From Planctomycetaceae bacterium (GTDB taxonomy: Bacteria; Planctomycetota; Planctomycetia; Gemmatales; Gemmataceae): a stretch of DNA of 64,000 bases. The stretch is taken from positions 124,001 to 188,000 of the forward strand of contig PNLP01000002.1 in assembly GCA_013823135.1 (NCBI GenBank), in the 5' to 3' direction. The translations under genes were made by a program, and so were the position numbers. Of the stretch, positions 34,821-42,308 are shown piece by piece (the first letter of the stretch is position 1; each line of letters opens with the position of its first letter). Under the pieces are notes generated by a model, which made no database searches, was not told the origin of the DNA, and was given only the letters and a program-made list of their open reading frames with translations.

Positions 34821-35495
34821 TCACTTCCGGTCGGCGATGACCTGATCGAGCACTTGCTTCACGGCTTCATTGCCGGTCTTGCCCACGGCGGTGTACTGCC
34901 GCTTCGCACCGTTCCCGCTGATCGGCACGGACGCACGGAAGGTGTAGTCGCCGTTCTCCTGTACCAGCGTACGATCCGCCCGCGTGACCCCATACTTCGC
35001 AAGTTCCGAGAACAGCGGTTCCAGGCCCGGCGGCGACGGGGCTTCCACACTGCCTGCCGGCAACACGCCACTCGCTTGTCGCAAGGGAACCCGGTTGTCT
35101 GGGGTGTCGATCTTCAATTCTTCGGCGTCGAGATTTTTTCCGGCGAGCGCGGCGGGTGCGGTTCCGGGACCGGGGTTGTACGCCCCCTTGAACCGATCCG
35201 GGCTGTCGGAATAGCCCACGCCGGTTTTGTCGCCGTTCTTGCCCGCGGGGGTTGTCAGTGGGTCGGCGCGCCCCTTCGCCCCGATGCCGCCACGCTCGGG
35301 AAGAGGCACATTTTGAGGCGGAATTCGTGTTGGCCCGTAGACAAGTGGATCACGAATCTTCGTCGGTGCGCCACCTGCGCCGACCTCTCCGCCGCTGTCG
35401 CGGCTCTTGCATCCGGTGAGCGCGAGGAAGCCTGCCAACCCGGCGATACACGCCCGGCGAGAGAGGATTCGGGTTCGCGGGTTCGTTGCCGTCAT
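34821..35495 (-). CDS. predicted lipoprotein, unknown function
   Basis: 224 residues. The N-terminus SRRACIAGLAGFLALTGC has twin arginines before a hydrophobic segment and a lipobox (LTG-C), so it is exported and lipid-anchored. The middle (~30-130) is Gly/Pro-rich and probably disordered; the last ~80 residues look folded (EPLFSELAKYGVTRADRTLV, TYTAVGKTGNEAVKQVLDQV-like pattern). I do not recognise the family. It is convergent with the HEAT-repeat gene and divergent from the dehydrogenase gene. Confidence 0.7.
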   Translation of the reverse strand: MTATNPRTRILSRRACIAGLAGFLALTGCKSRDSGGEVGAGGAPTKIRDPLVYGPTRIPPQNVPLPERGGIGAKGRADPLTTPAGKNGDKTGVGYSDSPDRFKGAYNPGPGTAPAALAGKNLDAEELKIDTPDNRVPLRQASGVLPAGSVEAPSPPGLEPLFSELAKYGVTRADRTLVQENGDYTFRASVPISGNGAKRQYTAVGKTGNEAVKQVLDQVIADRK

Positions 35496-35690
35496 CTTGA
35501 CCCGCCTCCGTGGGCGACTACACCAGCGAGATATTCACCGGCAGAGTTCACCACCTGTACTCTCACTGACCGGGTGTCCGGAGTCCACCTCGTGTGTGGC
35601 GAAACCGGCCCCCGAAAGATCATTGCGGGTAGGGCGGTTCCCGGTGGGAAGACTTTTCCGATGACATAACCACGGTGAAGGGCGGGTTCA

Positions 35691-36755
35691 ATGGCGGTTT
35701 TCCGGATCGCGGTTATCGGCGGCGATGGAATTGGCCCCGAAGTGATCGACCAGGCAATTCGCACGGCTGAGGCTGCCGCACGCAAGTACGACGGTGCCGA
35801 CCTTCAATGGAACCGGCTTCCGTGGAGCACGGCGTACTACAAGAAGCACGGCCGAATGCTTCCTGAAGACGGTTGGGAGCAACTCAAGCCCCACGACGCC
35901 ATCCTGTTCGGCGCTGTGGGGGACCCGAGCGTTCCCGACAAGATCACGGTTCACGAACTGCTGCTGCCGATGCGGCGCAAGTACGATCAGTACGTGAACC
36001 TGCGACCGGCGTACCTCTTTGCGGGCGTGCCGTGTCCGCTCGTCGGCAAGAAGCCCGGCGAGATCGACATGCTGGTGTTCCGCGAGAACACCGAGGGCGA
36101 ATACGCCCCGGTTGGCGGGAACCTGTATCCCGGCACCGAGCATGAGATTGCGGTGCAAACCGGCATCTTCACACGGCGCGGCTGCGAGCGCATCCTGCGT
36201 GCGGCGTTCGAGACGGCCAAGAAGCGCCCCCGCAAGAAACTGACGAGCATCACCAAATCGAATGCGCAGGTTTGGGGACTTGGGCTGTGGGACGACGCAT
36301 TCGAAGCAGTCCGCAAAGATTACCCAGACGTTCAAAGTAGCTCGCTGCTCGTGGACGCGGCCGCGATGGACTTCGTGCGCAAGCCCGAAGCGTTCGACGT
36401 GGTCGTGGCGAGCAACCTGTTCGGCGACATCCTCACCGACTTGAGCGCTGCCGTCACGGGTAGCATTGGTTTGGCGAGTTCAGCGAATATCAACCCGACG
36501 CGACAGTTCCCGAGCATGTTCGAGCCGGTTCACGGTAGCGCTCCGGACATCGCCGGAAAGGGGATCGCCAACCCGATGGCCGCAATCCTGAGCGCGGCAC
36601 TGATGCTTGACCATCTTGGCCTTGCCAAGAGTGCCGAGGCCGTGCGTGGTGCCGTGAGCAAGGTGCTCGCCGAGGCCAAGGTGCTGACGCCAGACCTGGG
36701 CGGCAAGCACACGACGACCGACATCGGCAATGCCGTGGCGAACGCGATCGGGTGA
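35691..36755 (+). CDS. tartrate / D-malate dehydrogenase-type beta-decarboxylating dehydrogenase
   Basis: 354 residues of the isocitrate/isopropylmalate dehydrogenase superfamily. Motifs: VIGGDGIGPEVI, LFGAVGDPSVPD, RPAYLFAGVPCPL, the substrate loop RENTEGEYAPVGG, and the cofactor-site region FEPVHGSAPDIAGKGIANP. The REN(T)EGEY loop and the GVPCPL stretch are typical of the tartrate dehydrogenase/D-malate dehydrogenase branch and not of LeuB. The reaction would be NAD-dependent oxidation, with or without decarboxylation, of a D-malate-like acid. The true substrate cannot be fixed from sequence; a dual role in leucine synthesis is possible. Confidence 0.85.
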   Translation: MAVFRIAVIGGDGIGPEVIDQAIRTAEAAARKYDGADLQWNRLPWSTAYYKKHGRMLPEDGWEQLKPHDAILFGAVGDPSVPDKITVHELLLPMRRKYDQYVNLRPAYLFAGVPCPLVGKKPGEIDMLVFRENTEGEYAPVGGNLYPGTEHEIAVQTGIFTRRGCERILRAAFETAKKRPRKKLTSITKSNAQVWGLGLWDDAFEAVRKDYPDVQSSSLLVDAAAMDFVRKPEAFDVVVASNLFGDILTDLSAAVTGSIGLASSANINPTRQFPSMFEPVHGSAPDIAGKGIANPMAAILSAALMLDHLGLAKSAEAVRGAVSKVLAEAKVLTPDLGGKHTTTDIGNAVANAIG

Positions 36756-36760
36756 ATTCG

Positions 36761-36822
36761 TTTAACCGCGACACGAAGTGGAGCGCGGTTGGGTCCGCGC
36801 TCCACTTCGTGTCGCGGCTAAA
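36761..36822. repeat. TTAACCGCGACACGAAG palindrome
   Basis: 28-base arms 36761-36788 and 36795-36822 pair nearly perfectly around a 6-base loop, just before the DUF420 gene. A close relative (CCGCGACCCGAAGG) is at 58668-58720. Single arms with a GCGTCGCGGCT end occur around 1875-1893 and at the start of the peptidase gene (51878-51899). Confidence 0.8.
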
Positions 36823-36834
36823 CTGGGGTATAGA

Positions 36835-37227
36835 ATGCCGACCGGCCCGCAGATTATCCTGACGCTCAAGGTACTCGTCGCAACCGTGACGGTGCTGCTT
36901 GTGGCATCGCTCGTTGCACTGCTGTTGAAGCGGCCGCGGTTGCACGGGCAGATCAACACGCTGTTCTTCGCGCTCACGCTCACCACGGTGATCGGCTTCG
37001 AGGTGCTGCTCCAGTTCGTGAACGTGTCCGCGACGTTCGACGACGCCACCCGTGCGGCACTTCGCGTTCACCTGTGCTTCTCCATTCCGTCGGCGCTCCT
37101 GCTGCCGATCATGCTGTACACGGGGAAGACGCGGCGAAAGTCGGTCCACATTGCGTTCGGCATCCTGTTCGCTATCGTGTGGGCGGGCACCTTCGTAACG
37201 GGGGTCTTCTTCCTCCCGCACAACTGA
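36835..37227 (+). CDS. DUF420 membrane protein
   Basis: 130 residues, four hydrophobic spans (IILTLKVLVATVTVLLVASL, NTLFFALTLTTVIGFEVLLQ, LCFSIPSALLLPIMLYTG, HIAFGILFAIVWAGTFVTG) with a conserved His in HLCFSIPSA and in KSVHIAFG. This is the pattern of DUF420, small integral proteins linked to cytochrome oxidase assembly (CtaM-like) in some bacteria. No respiratory gene is nearby. ATG at 36835 chosen; the frame before it is the palindromic repeat. Confidence 0.8.
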   Translation: MPTGPQIILTLKVLVATVTVLLVASLVALLLKRPRLHGQINTLFFALTLTTVIGFEVLLQFVNVSATFDDATRAALRVHLCFSIPSALLLPIMLYTGKTRRKSVHIAFGILFAIVWAGTFVTGVFFLPHN

Positions 37228-37240
37228 CGGGGTCACGATT

Positions 37241-37978
37241 ATGGCAGGACGCCACCCCGACGACGAACCGTTCCCGAACCTTGCCGGCGAGTGGCAACTC
37301 GACGCCGAACCCCTGTTGGAACCGGAACCGGATTTGGGCGAGCGGGGGTGCGTCAGCCCCCCGAGTGAACCGCGAACAGAAAACCTCGGGACAGAAAACC
37401 TCGGGACAGAAAACCTCGGGGGGCTGACGCACCCCCGCTCGCCTCAGACGGATGACACACCACCATCCCCCGAGCAGATCATCGAGGCAATGCTGTTCGT
37501 CGGCGGGCACCCGCTTACAGCCGAAGCAGTCTGTATGGCCGTTCGCGGCCTGACACGCGAGAGCTTCACCGCAGCCATCGACTCGCTCACGAAACGCTAC
37601 CGCCAGCAACGCCGCCCTTACGCCATTCTGCCGCGCGACGACGGCTACGTGCTCGCGATCACGCCGACGTACCGCGCCCTGCGTGAACGACTCTTCGGCG
37701 GCCCACGCGAAGCGCGCCTGAGCCAGCCAGCGCTCGACGTGCTCTCGGTGGTCGCGTATCGTCAACCGATCGGCAAGGCGGAAGTGGACACGATCCGCGG
37801 CACGGATTCGGGCTCGATCCTTCGCCAGCTCGTGCGTCTCGGCCTCGTCGCGGTGCAACACCGTGCTGAAGCCGGCACACGCGAAGTGCGCTACGGCACC
37901 ACCCCGCGCTTCTTGACGGTCTTCAGCCTTGGCTCGCTCGACGAACTGCCGCGACTGGGCGACACCGCACAGGTTTAG
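37241..37978 (+). CDS. scpB: segregation and condensation protein B
   Basis: Partner of the SMC-ScpA condensin complex, which compacts and separates chromosomes. 245 residues. The two winged-helix domains start near residue 78 (PSPEQIIEAMLFVGGHPLTA) and continue through LSQPALDVLSVVAYRQPIGK and VDTIRGTDSGSILRQLVRLG, all family hallmarks. The first ~77 residues are not ScpB-like. Residues ~33-68 are encoded by a palindromic repeat, giving three TENLG units in a row. scpA is not adjacent. It starts 14 bases after DUF420 and ends 11 bases before the next gene. Confidence 0.92.
   Translation: MAGRHPDDEPFPNLAGEWQLDAEPLLEPEPDLGERGCVSPPSEPRTENLGTENLGTENLGGLTHPRSPQTDDTPPSPEQIIEAMLFVGGHPLTAEAVCMAVRGLTRESFTAAIDSLTKRYRQQRRPYAILPRDDGYVLAITPTYRALRERLFGGPREARLSQPALDVLSVVAYRQPIGKAEVDTIRGTDSGSILRQLVRLGLVAVQHRAEAGTREVRYGTTPRFLTVFSLGSLDELPRLGDTAQV
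37337..37443. repeat. GGCGAGCGGGG palindromic repeat (full copy 2) in frame in scpB
   Basis: Arms 37337-37365 and 37415-37443 are 29 bases and complementary. The loop contains a 15-bp unit (ACAGAAAACCTCGGG) present three times in tandem, the last one running into the right arm. The whole element is a multiple of three in effect and stays in frame. Confidence 0.85.
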
Positions 37979-37989
37979 GAGGACATTTC

Positions 37990-38481
37990 GTGAGTATCGT
38001 GTTGTCGCCGCCAACCATCATCCCCATCGAGGGACCGCTCGTATTCTTGGCCGGTCCCATCCAGGGAGCACCCGACTGGCAAAGCGACGCGATCCGTTGG
38101 TTCGTTGAACACGCACCCACGTTCTCGGTTGCATCGCCTCGCCGTCTGGATCGTTCCCGCGAGTTCGACTACGCCGCTCAGGTTGATTGGGAGACACACT
38201 ATCTGCGTCGTGCTGCGGAGAATGGCGTGATCTTGTTCTGGTTGGCTCACGAATCGGTGGGAGTACCCGGTCGATCTTATGCCCAAACCAGTCGCTTCGA
38301 ACTTGCTGAGTGGAAGGTACGACACGAACGCGACGACGTGCGGTTGGTTATCGGCATCGAGGACGGATTCAGCGGGGCGCGATACATCCAGCATCGCTTT
38401 GGACAGGACTGCCCGCGAGTTCCAATCGTCTCGTCTCTCGCAGCCGTTTGTGCCGCTGCCGTGGAACTGATAGGCCGTTAG
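37990..38481 (+). CDS. nucleoside 2-deoxyribosyltransferase-like protein
   Basis: 163 residues from a GTG start with a strong AGGAGG site 7 bases before it. The fold pattern fits the Nuc_deoxyri_tr2-like group: IEGPLVFLAGPIQGAPDWQ, a RRAAENGVILFWLAHES strand-turn, YAQTSRFELAEWK, and a Gly-containing end. These enzymes cleave or exchange the N-glycosidic bond of nucleosides or act on related nucleotides. The substrate is unknown. It follows scpB by 11 bases and could be co-transcribed with it. Confidence 0.75.
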   Translation: MSIVLSPPTIIPIEGPLVFLAGPIQGAPDWQSDAIRWFVEHAPTFSVASPRRLDRSREFDYAAQVDWETHYLRRAAENGVILFWLAHESVGVPGRSYAQTSRFELAEWKVRHERDDVRLVIGIEDGFSGARYIQHRFGQDCPRVPIVSSLAAVCAAAVELIGR

Positions 38482-38483
38482 CC

Positions 38484-38541
38484 CTATTTTGTGACGAACA
38501 CGACCTTCTTCGCGCTGCGGTCGATGCCGACGAGACCATTT
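38484..38541 (-). pseudogene. C-terminal remnant of a duplicate of the 39260-40006 gene
   Basis: On the minus strand this stretch reads NGLVGIDRSAKKVVFVTK and stops, matching the last residues of the nearby gene (GGLVGIDRPTKKVVFAGK). Nucleotide similarity is high over ~55 bases and then ends abruptly; a stop codon lies just upstream in frame. I read it as the surviving 3' end of a tandem copy, now separated from the intact gene by the small membrane-protein gene. Confidence 0.7.
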
Positions 38542-38696
38542 CAACGGCCTAAACGAATACACGCAATTCCGTGGATTTCATGGATTTACAGGAACAATAG
38601 TATCTAAAGAATGACTGATGGTTATTATGGCGGGGACTGCCAACTCCTCGTGTTCGCTGGCAGCTGCATTCCAAGCTGGACCATCATGGTGGACAC

Positions 38697-39218
38697 GTGA
38701 AAAAGTCGCCCCGGAAACTTCTGTTCATGGCATGGGGATGGCTGGTCATCCCATGGGCATTGGGATTGTTGGCTGTTGCTTTCAGCGTGAACCCGTACTT
38801 CGGGCTCGGGCTCGGGCTCGTGGCCCTCCTCGCGTTGTGGTTCCTTGATATGGGCGAGACGACCTGCTCTCGGTGCGGGTCGTATGGAACCGGACGGTGC
38901 GGGCTTCAGTCGTGGCTTGTGCCCTTGTTCTGGGCCAAAAAGACGATGCGAAGCGTGTCTCGACTTCGAGTTCAGTTGCACTTCTATTTTGACCTCCTGA
39001 TGATGGTCGTCGGAGTCGTGGTGTTCGCCTACTCCCCTGCGGTGCTCCCGTTCTTCCTCGTCTGGTTAGCTCTTGGCTGGTTTGTCGTCTTCGGCCCAAA
39101 GGAGCATCATGGGTTGTTGCCCCTCCTCCAGTCGGCTGCTGATGCAGAGAACAAGGGGAGGATTAGTCTGCCTGTTCTTTCCACTTCGGAACGCGAGCCG
39201 GGTGGGTGTGGAAAGTAG
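38697..39218 (+). CDS. small membrane protein with cysteine cluster, unknown function
   Basis: 173 residues from a GTG start. Two hydrophobic spans (LLFMAWGWLVIPWALGLLAV, then YFGLGLGLVALLALWFL), a soluble loop with three cysteines (TCSRCGSYGTGRCG) that could bind a metal, and two further spans (LLMMVVGVVVFAYSPAVL, FLVWLALGWFVVF). The tail is polar. I do not recognise the family. It lies between the pseudogene fragment and the intact parent gene on the other strand, so it may have arrived by the event that broke the duplicate. Confidence 0.6.
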   Translation: MKKSPRKLLFMAWGWLVIPWALGLLAVAFSVNPYFGLGLGLVALLALWFLDMGETTCSRCGSYGTGRCGLQSWLVPLFWAKKTMRSVSRLRVQLHFYFDLLMMVVGVVVFAYSPAVLPFFLVWLALGWFVVFGPKEHHGLLPLLQSAADAENKGRISLPVLSTSEREPGGCGK

Positions 39219-39259
39219 GTCCCTCGCGTTCCGTCGGTGGGTTTCTGTGAGGCTTGCTC

Positions 39260-40006
39260 CTACTTCCCTGCGAAGACGACCTTCTTCGTGGGGCGGTCGA
39301 TGCCGACGAGGCCACCAGTCTTCGGGTCGGTGGCGATTCCTTGGCCCGGGAACGGGCACGTTAGCGATTCGACCAGTTCGAGTTCCTTCCCGTCCTTCGG
39401 CACCTTCAGGCGATAAAGCACCTTGTAATGGTGGTGGGTCACGAGCAATGTGTCGCCGTCCCAGATGCCGCCGGACGCGCTCATCTTGTCCCAGTCGTCC
39501 ACGACGACTTTCGGGAACGTCCAGCGTTGCTCTTCCTTGAAGCCGTCGCCAAAGCGGACGAGCACGGTCTTCGCGGCGTCGGCTCCGTAATGCGCAAAGC
39601 AGCACCACCAGTGCTTGCCATCGTGGATGTTCCACACGAGGCTGCCGGGTGGGTCTTTGAAGTCGTGGAACACGGTGAGCTTGTTCGTCGCCGGGTCGTA
39701 GACGCGAATCTCGCTCGTCTCCGGCTTCTTCGGGTAGTTCGAGTGGGCACAGTACACCTTGCCGTCGAGGAGGAACGCACTGTTGAGATGTGTCGCGCCG
39801 CCGGCGCTGGCGAGCAACTTGCCGCTGGCCCGATCATACATGGCGACCGTCGTGCTGCTGACGGCGAACACGCGTTTCTCGTCTGCCGCGGCGGCCTGCG
39901 TGGCGTGTTCGGAGCTGAGTTCGCCCGTCGCCTTCCAGCCGGGCTTGAGCGTGAGTTTCGATTCGCCGTCGGCGAGGAAACCTGTCAAGAGCAGCAGCGC
40001 GAACAT
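39260..40006 (-). CDS. exported protein, probably beta-propeller-like
   Basis: 248 residues. Short N-terminal hydrophobic segment (MFALLLLTGFLADGES) acts as a signal peptide. The rest is a run of beta strands in blades (VFAVSSTTVAMYDRASGKLL, GKVYCAHSNYPKKP, TVLVRFGDGF, SGGIWDGDTLLVTHHHYKVL), as in quinoprotein/PQQ-like or NHL propellers, though it is too short for a full seven-blade ring. Function unknown. A remnant of a second copy lies at 38484-38541. Confidence 0.65.
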   Translation of the reverse strand: MFALLLLTGFLADGESKLTLKPGWKATGELSSEHATQAAAADEKRVFAVSSTTVAMYDRASGKLLASAGGATHLNSAFLLDGKVYCAHSNYPKKPETSEIRVYDPATNKLTVFHDFKDPPGSLVWNIHDGKHWWCCFAHYGADAAKTVLVRFGDGFKEEQRWTFPKVVVDDWDKMSASGGIWDGDTLLVTHHHYKVLYRLKVPKDGKELELVESLTCPFPGQGIATDPKTGGLVGIDRPTKKVVFAGK

Positions 40007-40107
40007 GGGGAGGCTCCGAAAACTGGGATTTACGGGGTTGGCAGAGAAGTTATGTATCCACCCGCTCGGTCGGAAAGGATTCCACCGGCACTCCGCAAGG
40101 AAGCGGG

Positions 40108-40527
40108 ATGTTTATGCGAAGGATCGCACTTTGGTTTGGGGTGCCGACCGCTGTTGTGGTCGGCGTCTCTCTGTGGTTCACCCTCGTGCCGGGTCGCTCC
40201 GGCGCGGGGTGAACGCCTGTGGGCTGTGGCCCGGTTGGCGGTCTGCCAACCTTCGACCCGTACATGCAAGCCGGACCGTACGGAGCACCGCAACCGTACT
40301 TCCCACCGCAACCGCAGTATCAGCAACCCCGGCCGCAGTATCCGCAACCTCGCCCCGTTGCCGTGCAGCCGAAGCCGGCCCCCGTGGTGATATTGCCTGA
40401 CCCCGAACCCGTGGCGGTTACCGTGCGACCGGTCGAAGTGCCGTCGCCGGAACAACTCGGGATTCGGTTGGAAGCGCCCGCCGTGGTAGTTCCCGCGCCG
40501 GACAAGCTGGGGATTCGGCTGGAATGA
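40108..40527 (+). pseudogene. Pro/Gln-rich exported protein interrupted by an in-frame TGA
   Basis: From the ATG at 40108 the frame reads a signal-peptide-like leader (RRIALWFGVPTAVVVGVSL) and reaches TGA at 40210-40212. The same frame then continues with TPVGCGPVGGLPTFDPYMQ, Pro/Gln/Tyr-rich repeats and a tail in which QLGIRLE and KLGIRLE occur, ending at 40525-40527. A GTG at 40219 could start the second part alone, but that product would have no signal. The two parts look like one small exported protein split by a nonsense change. No function can be given. Confidence 0.5.
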
Positions 40528-40531
40528 ACAC

Positions 40532-40559
40532 AAGCCCACGGATAGCAATCCGTGGGCTT
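40532..40559. terminator. bidirectional terminator hairpin
   Basis: 12-bp perfect stem AAGCCCACGGAT / ATCCGTGGGCTT with a 4-base loop between two convergent genes, with A-rich sequence on the left and a TCATTT end on the right. Confidence 0.65.
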
Positions 40560-40561
40560 CG

Positions 40562-41227
40562 TCATTTCACCAACTCCAACACGGCCCACAGCGACGGGTC
40601 TTCCCCGAACGGGAAGTCCCAGTTCACGCTGAGGAACTGATCGCCCAGTTCCTGATCGCGGACGCAGTAGTACACGCCGAGCCGCGGATGTTCCTGTGGG
40701 TCGAACCCCGACAACGCGGCAGCGGGGATAAACGCTTCGAGCCGATACCCGCCCTTGATACGCTCGCTGCGGAACAGCACGTCCGCGAGGTTCGCGGCGG
40801 GCGCGTCTTGCTGGGCACGGTTGATCTTTGACTGCGCTACGAACGGCTCATCTTTATCGACACCGCCACCCGCAGCCAGAAACATGAAGTGATGGCAGTA
40901 CCGACTTGCCCGGTGACTCGCCCGAGCGTCGCGGGTGTCGAGCAATAGCCAGAGCCCGTCGCTCGTCTTGGGCTTGTCGGAATCACCGACCGCGACCAGT
41001 TGCTTACCTTTCACTTCGACCTGCACGGCGAGGCCGAAGTCGTTCCACGCGAGCCGCACGTCGGCGAAGTTCTTCTGCTCGTCGAGCGCCGCGAAGTTCT
41101 CGATCCGAGCTTCTTCGGGCAACTCGACGAGGTTGTCGTGCTTCTCGGTGTCGCGTGGTACGTCCTTGACGTATGGGCACGGGTGCGAGACGCGAACGAG
41201 GAAACGATTGGGCACGATCTGCGGCAT
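40562..41227 (-). CDS. CBM9-like / DOMON-type sugar-binding fold protein
   Basis: 221 residues. Start ATG at 41227 with a GGAAGG site. The sequence has the beta-sandwich pattern of carbohydrate-binding family 9-like proteins: NFADVRLAWNDFGLAVQVEV, SDGLWLLLDTRDARA, GGYRLEAFIPAAALSGFDP, and the end LSVNWDFPFGEDPSLWAVLE. No signal peptide is visible, so it is probably cytoplasmic, which is a common state for the planctomycete versions. Ligand unknown. Convergent with the interrupted Pro/Gln-rich gene. Confidence 0.7.
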   Translation of the reverse strand: MPQIVPNRFLVRVSHPCPYVKDVPRDTEKHDNLVELPEEARIENFAALDEQKNFADVRLAWNDFGLAVQVEVKGKQLVAVGDSDKPKTSDGLWLLLDTRDARASHRASRYCHHFMFLAAGGGVDKDEPFVAQSKINRAQQDAPAANLADVLFRSERIKGGYRLEAFIPAAALSGFDPQEHPRLGVYYCVRDQELGDQFLSVNWDFPFGEDPSLWAVLELVK

Positions 41228-41336
41228 GGCGAATCCTTCCAGGCAAAACTCTTTACGTCTACGATAAGCCGCTACATCTCGCCGATGCAAAAGATTCCGA
41301 GGAGTGATTCTGACCACGATACCCCTTCGCGATCAA

Positions 41337-41729
41337 TTATCCGATCTCGAGTTTCGCGTTCGGCCCATCCAACACGATGCGGAAGAGGTTCAACACGTCT
41401 CGACCAATGAGAATGTGCGGTTCACTGTCGTTGCCTGCCACAGCCACCTGCACAGCCGAGCAACCTCGGATTGTCAGAAGGACGTGAAAGATCGACATCG
41501 TGACGCGCTGCCCACCAAGACCTTCAAACTCGCGGCGTTCCACCTCTTCGAGTTTGAGTTGGGTCGCGAGTTGCGTGGGAAACACCGTCCGGTCAGCACC
41601 ACAATCCACTTTCGCGGGCACATCCAACAAGAGTGTCGTTCCATCCGGGCGACCAACCGAAACCAAGACGTAGGGCGCAGGTGGCGACTCGGCTGTGACG
41701 TATCGGAACGTGACGGGCATCGCGATCAT
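41337..41729 (-). CDS. retropepsin-like aspartyl protease domain protein
   Basis: 130 residues, a single retropepsin-like fold: VPAKVDCGADRTVFPTQLA aligns with the D-T/S-G-A active-site region, and the end (PHILIGRDVLNLFRIVLDG) is the typical second conserved block. The motif is D-C-G instead of D-T-G or D-S-G, so catalytic activity is doubtful unless Cys is tolerated. Such one-domain proteins would work as dimers. Its ATG overlaps the stop of the preceding gene by 4 bases (ATGA), so the pair is translationally coupled. Confidence 0.75.
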   Translation of the reverse strand: MIAMPVTFRYVTAESPPAPYVLVSVGRPDGTTLLLDVPAKVDCGADRTVFPTQLATQLKLEEVERREFEGLGGQRVTMSIFHVLLTIRGCSAVQVAVAGNDSEPHILIGRDVLNLFRIVLDGPNAKLEIG

Positions 41730-42304
41730 CCCGTTGGAAGTTGGCGGAACGACGGGATACGTTCGAGTGGTTGCGGTTGATCCGTCACGAGCCGACAGTA
41801 AACCGGCGTCCCAGGCGATTGTTGCTGGGCAGCGGTCAACGCGCTGACCTCGCTATCTGCAACCGCGACCACGGCTCCGCCTCGCAGCGCGACGTACCGC
41901 CCAGCGTGTTGCTTCATCAACTCCGGAAGCAATCGATCGAATGCTTCATATTCAGGAATGAGGACCGCGTTCGTGGGTCGCGGTGGGAACGCTTTCGGTC
42001 GATTGTCGGGAGGCAATACGACAACGACTTCCGCCTCCGGCTCATGCATCGAAATTTCCAATTCCGCGTCGCCCACAGGGAAGTCTGGGGGCAACGTGAG
42101 CGTGATCTGACGATTCTCGGGGATGCGAGTCTTCACGCGAATCGCTGACATCCTGGGCGCTCCTTCGGACAGTGACTCGGAACCATACTTTCCAGCACCG
42201 GTGACGCGATCAATTTCGGCCCGATCCGCCATGATACTCGATTGGAAGGCTTCGAATTCTTCCAGCGTCTCTGGCCGTTCGGGGACTGGCTGCACTTCGG
42301 TCAT
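41726..42304 (-). CDS. conserved protein upstream of the retropepsin-like gene, unknown function
   Basis: 192 residues. The N-terminal ~110 residues are acidic and Pro-rich (a MTEVQPVPERPETLEEFEAF start, a beta segment TRIPENRQITLTLPPDFPVG). The C-terminal ~75 residues (LLPELMKQHAGRYVALRGGA, VVAVADSEVSALTAAQ) match the DUF5678-type module, a small alpha/beta domain commonly found next to retropepsin-like proteins. No signal or span. It overlaps the retropepsin gene by 4 bases; the pair may act together, but how is not known. Confidence 0.7.
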   Translation of the reverse strand: MTEVQPVPERPETLEEFEAFQSSIMADRAEIDRVTGAGKYGSESLSEGAPRMSAIRVKTRIPENRQITLTLPPDFPVGDAELEISMHEPEAEVVVVLPPDNRPKAFPPRPTNAVLIPEYEAFDRLLPELMKQHAGRYVALRGGAVVAVADSEVSALTAAQQQSPGTPVYCRLVTDQPQPLERIPSFRQLPTG

Positions 42305-42308
42305 GTCT

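Noticed and set aside
37375..37425. Possible minisatellite or CRISPR in scpB
   Set aside because: The 15-bp units are adjacent without spacers and belong to the loop of a palindromic repeat.
40210..40212. TGA as a selenocysteine codon
   Set aside because: The surrounding protein is a Pro/Gln-rich exported protein with no redox motif, and I cannot identify a SECIS element or sel genes in the window.
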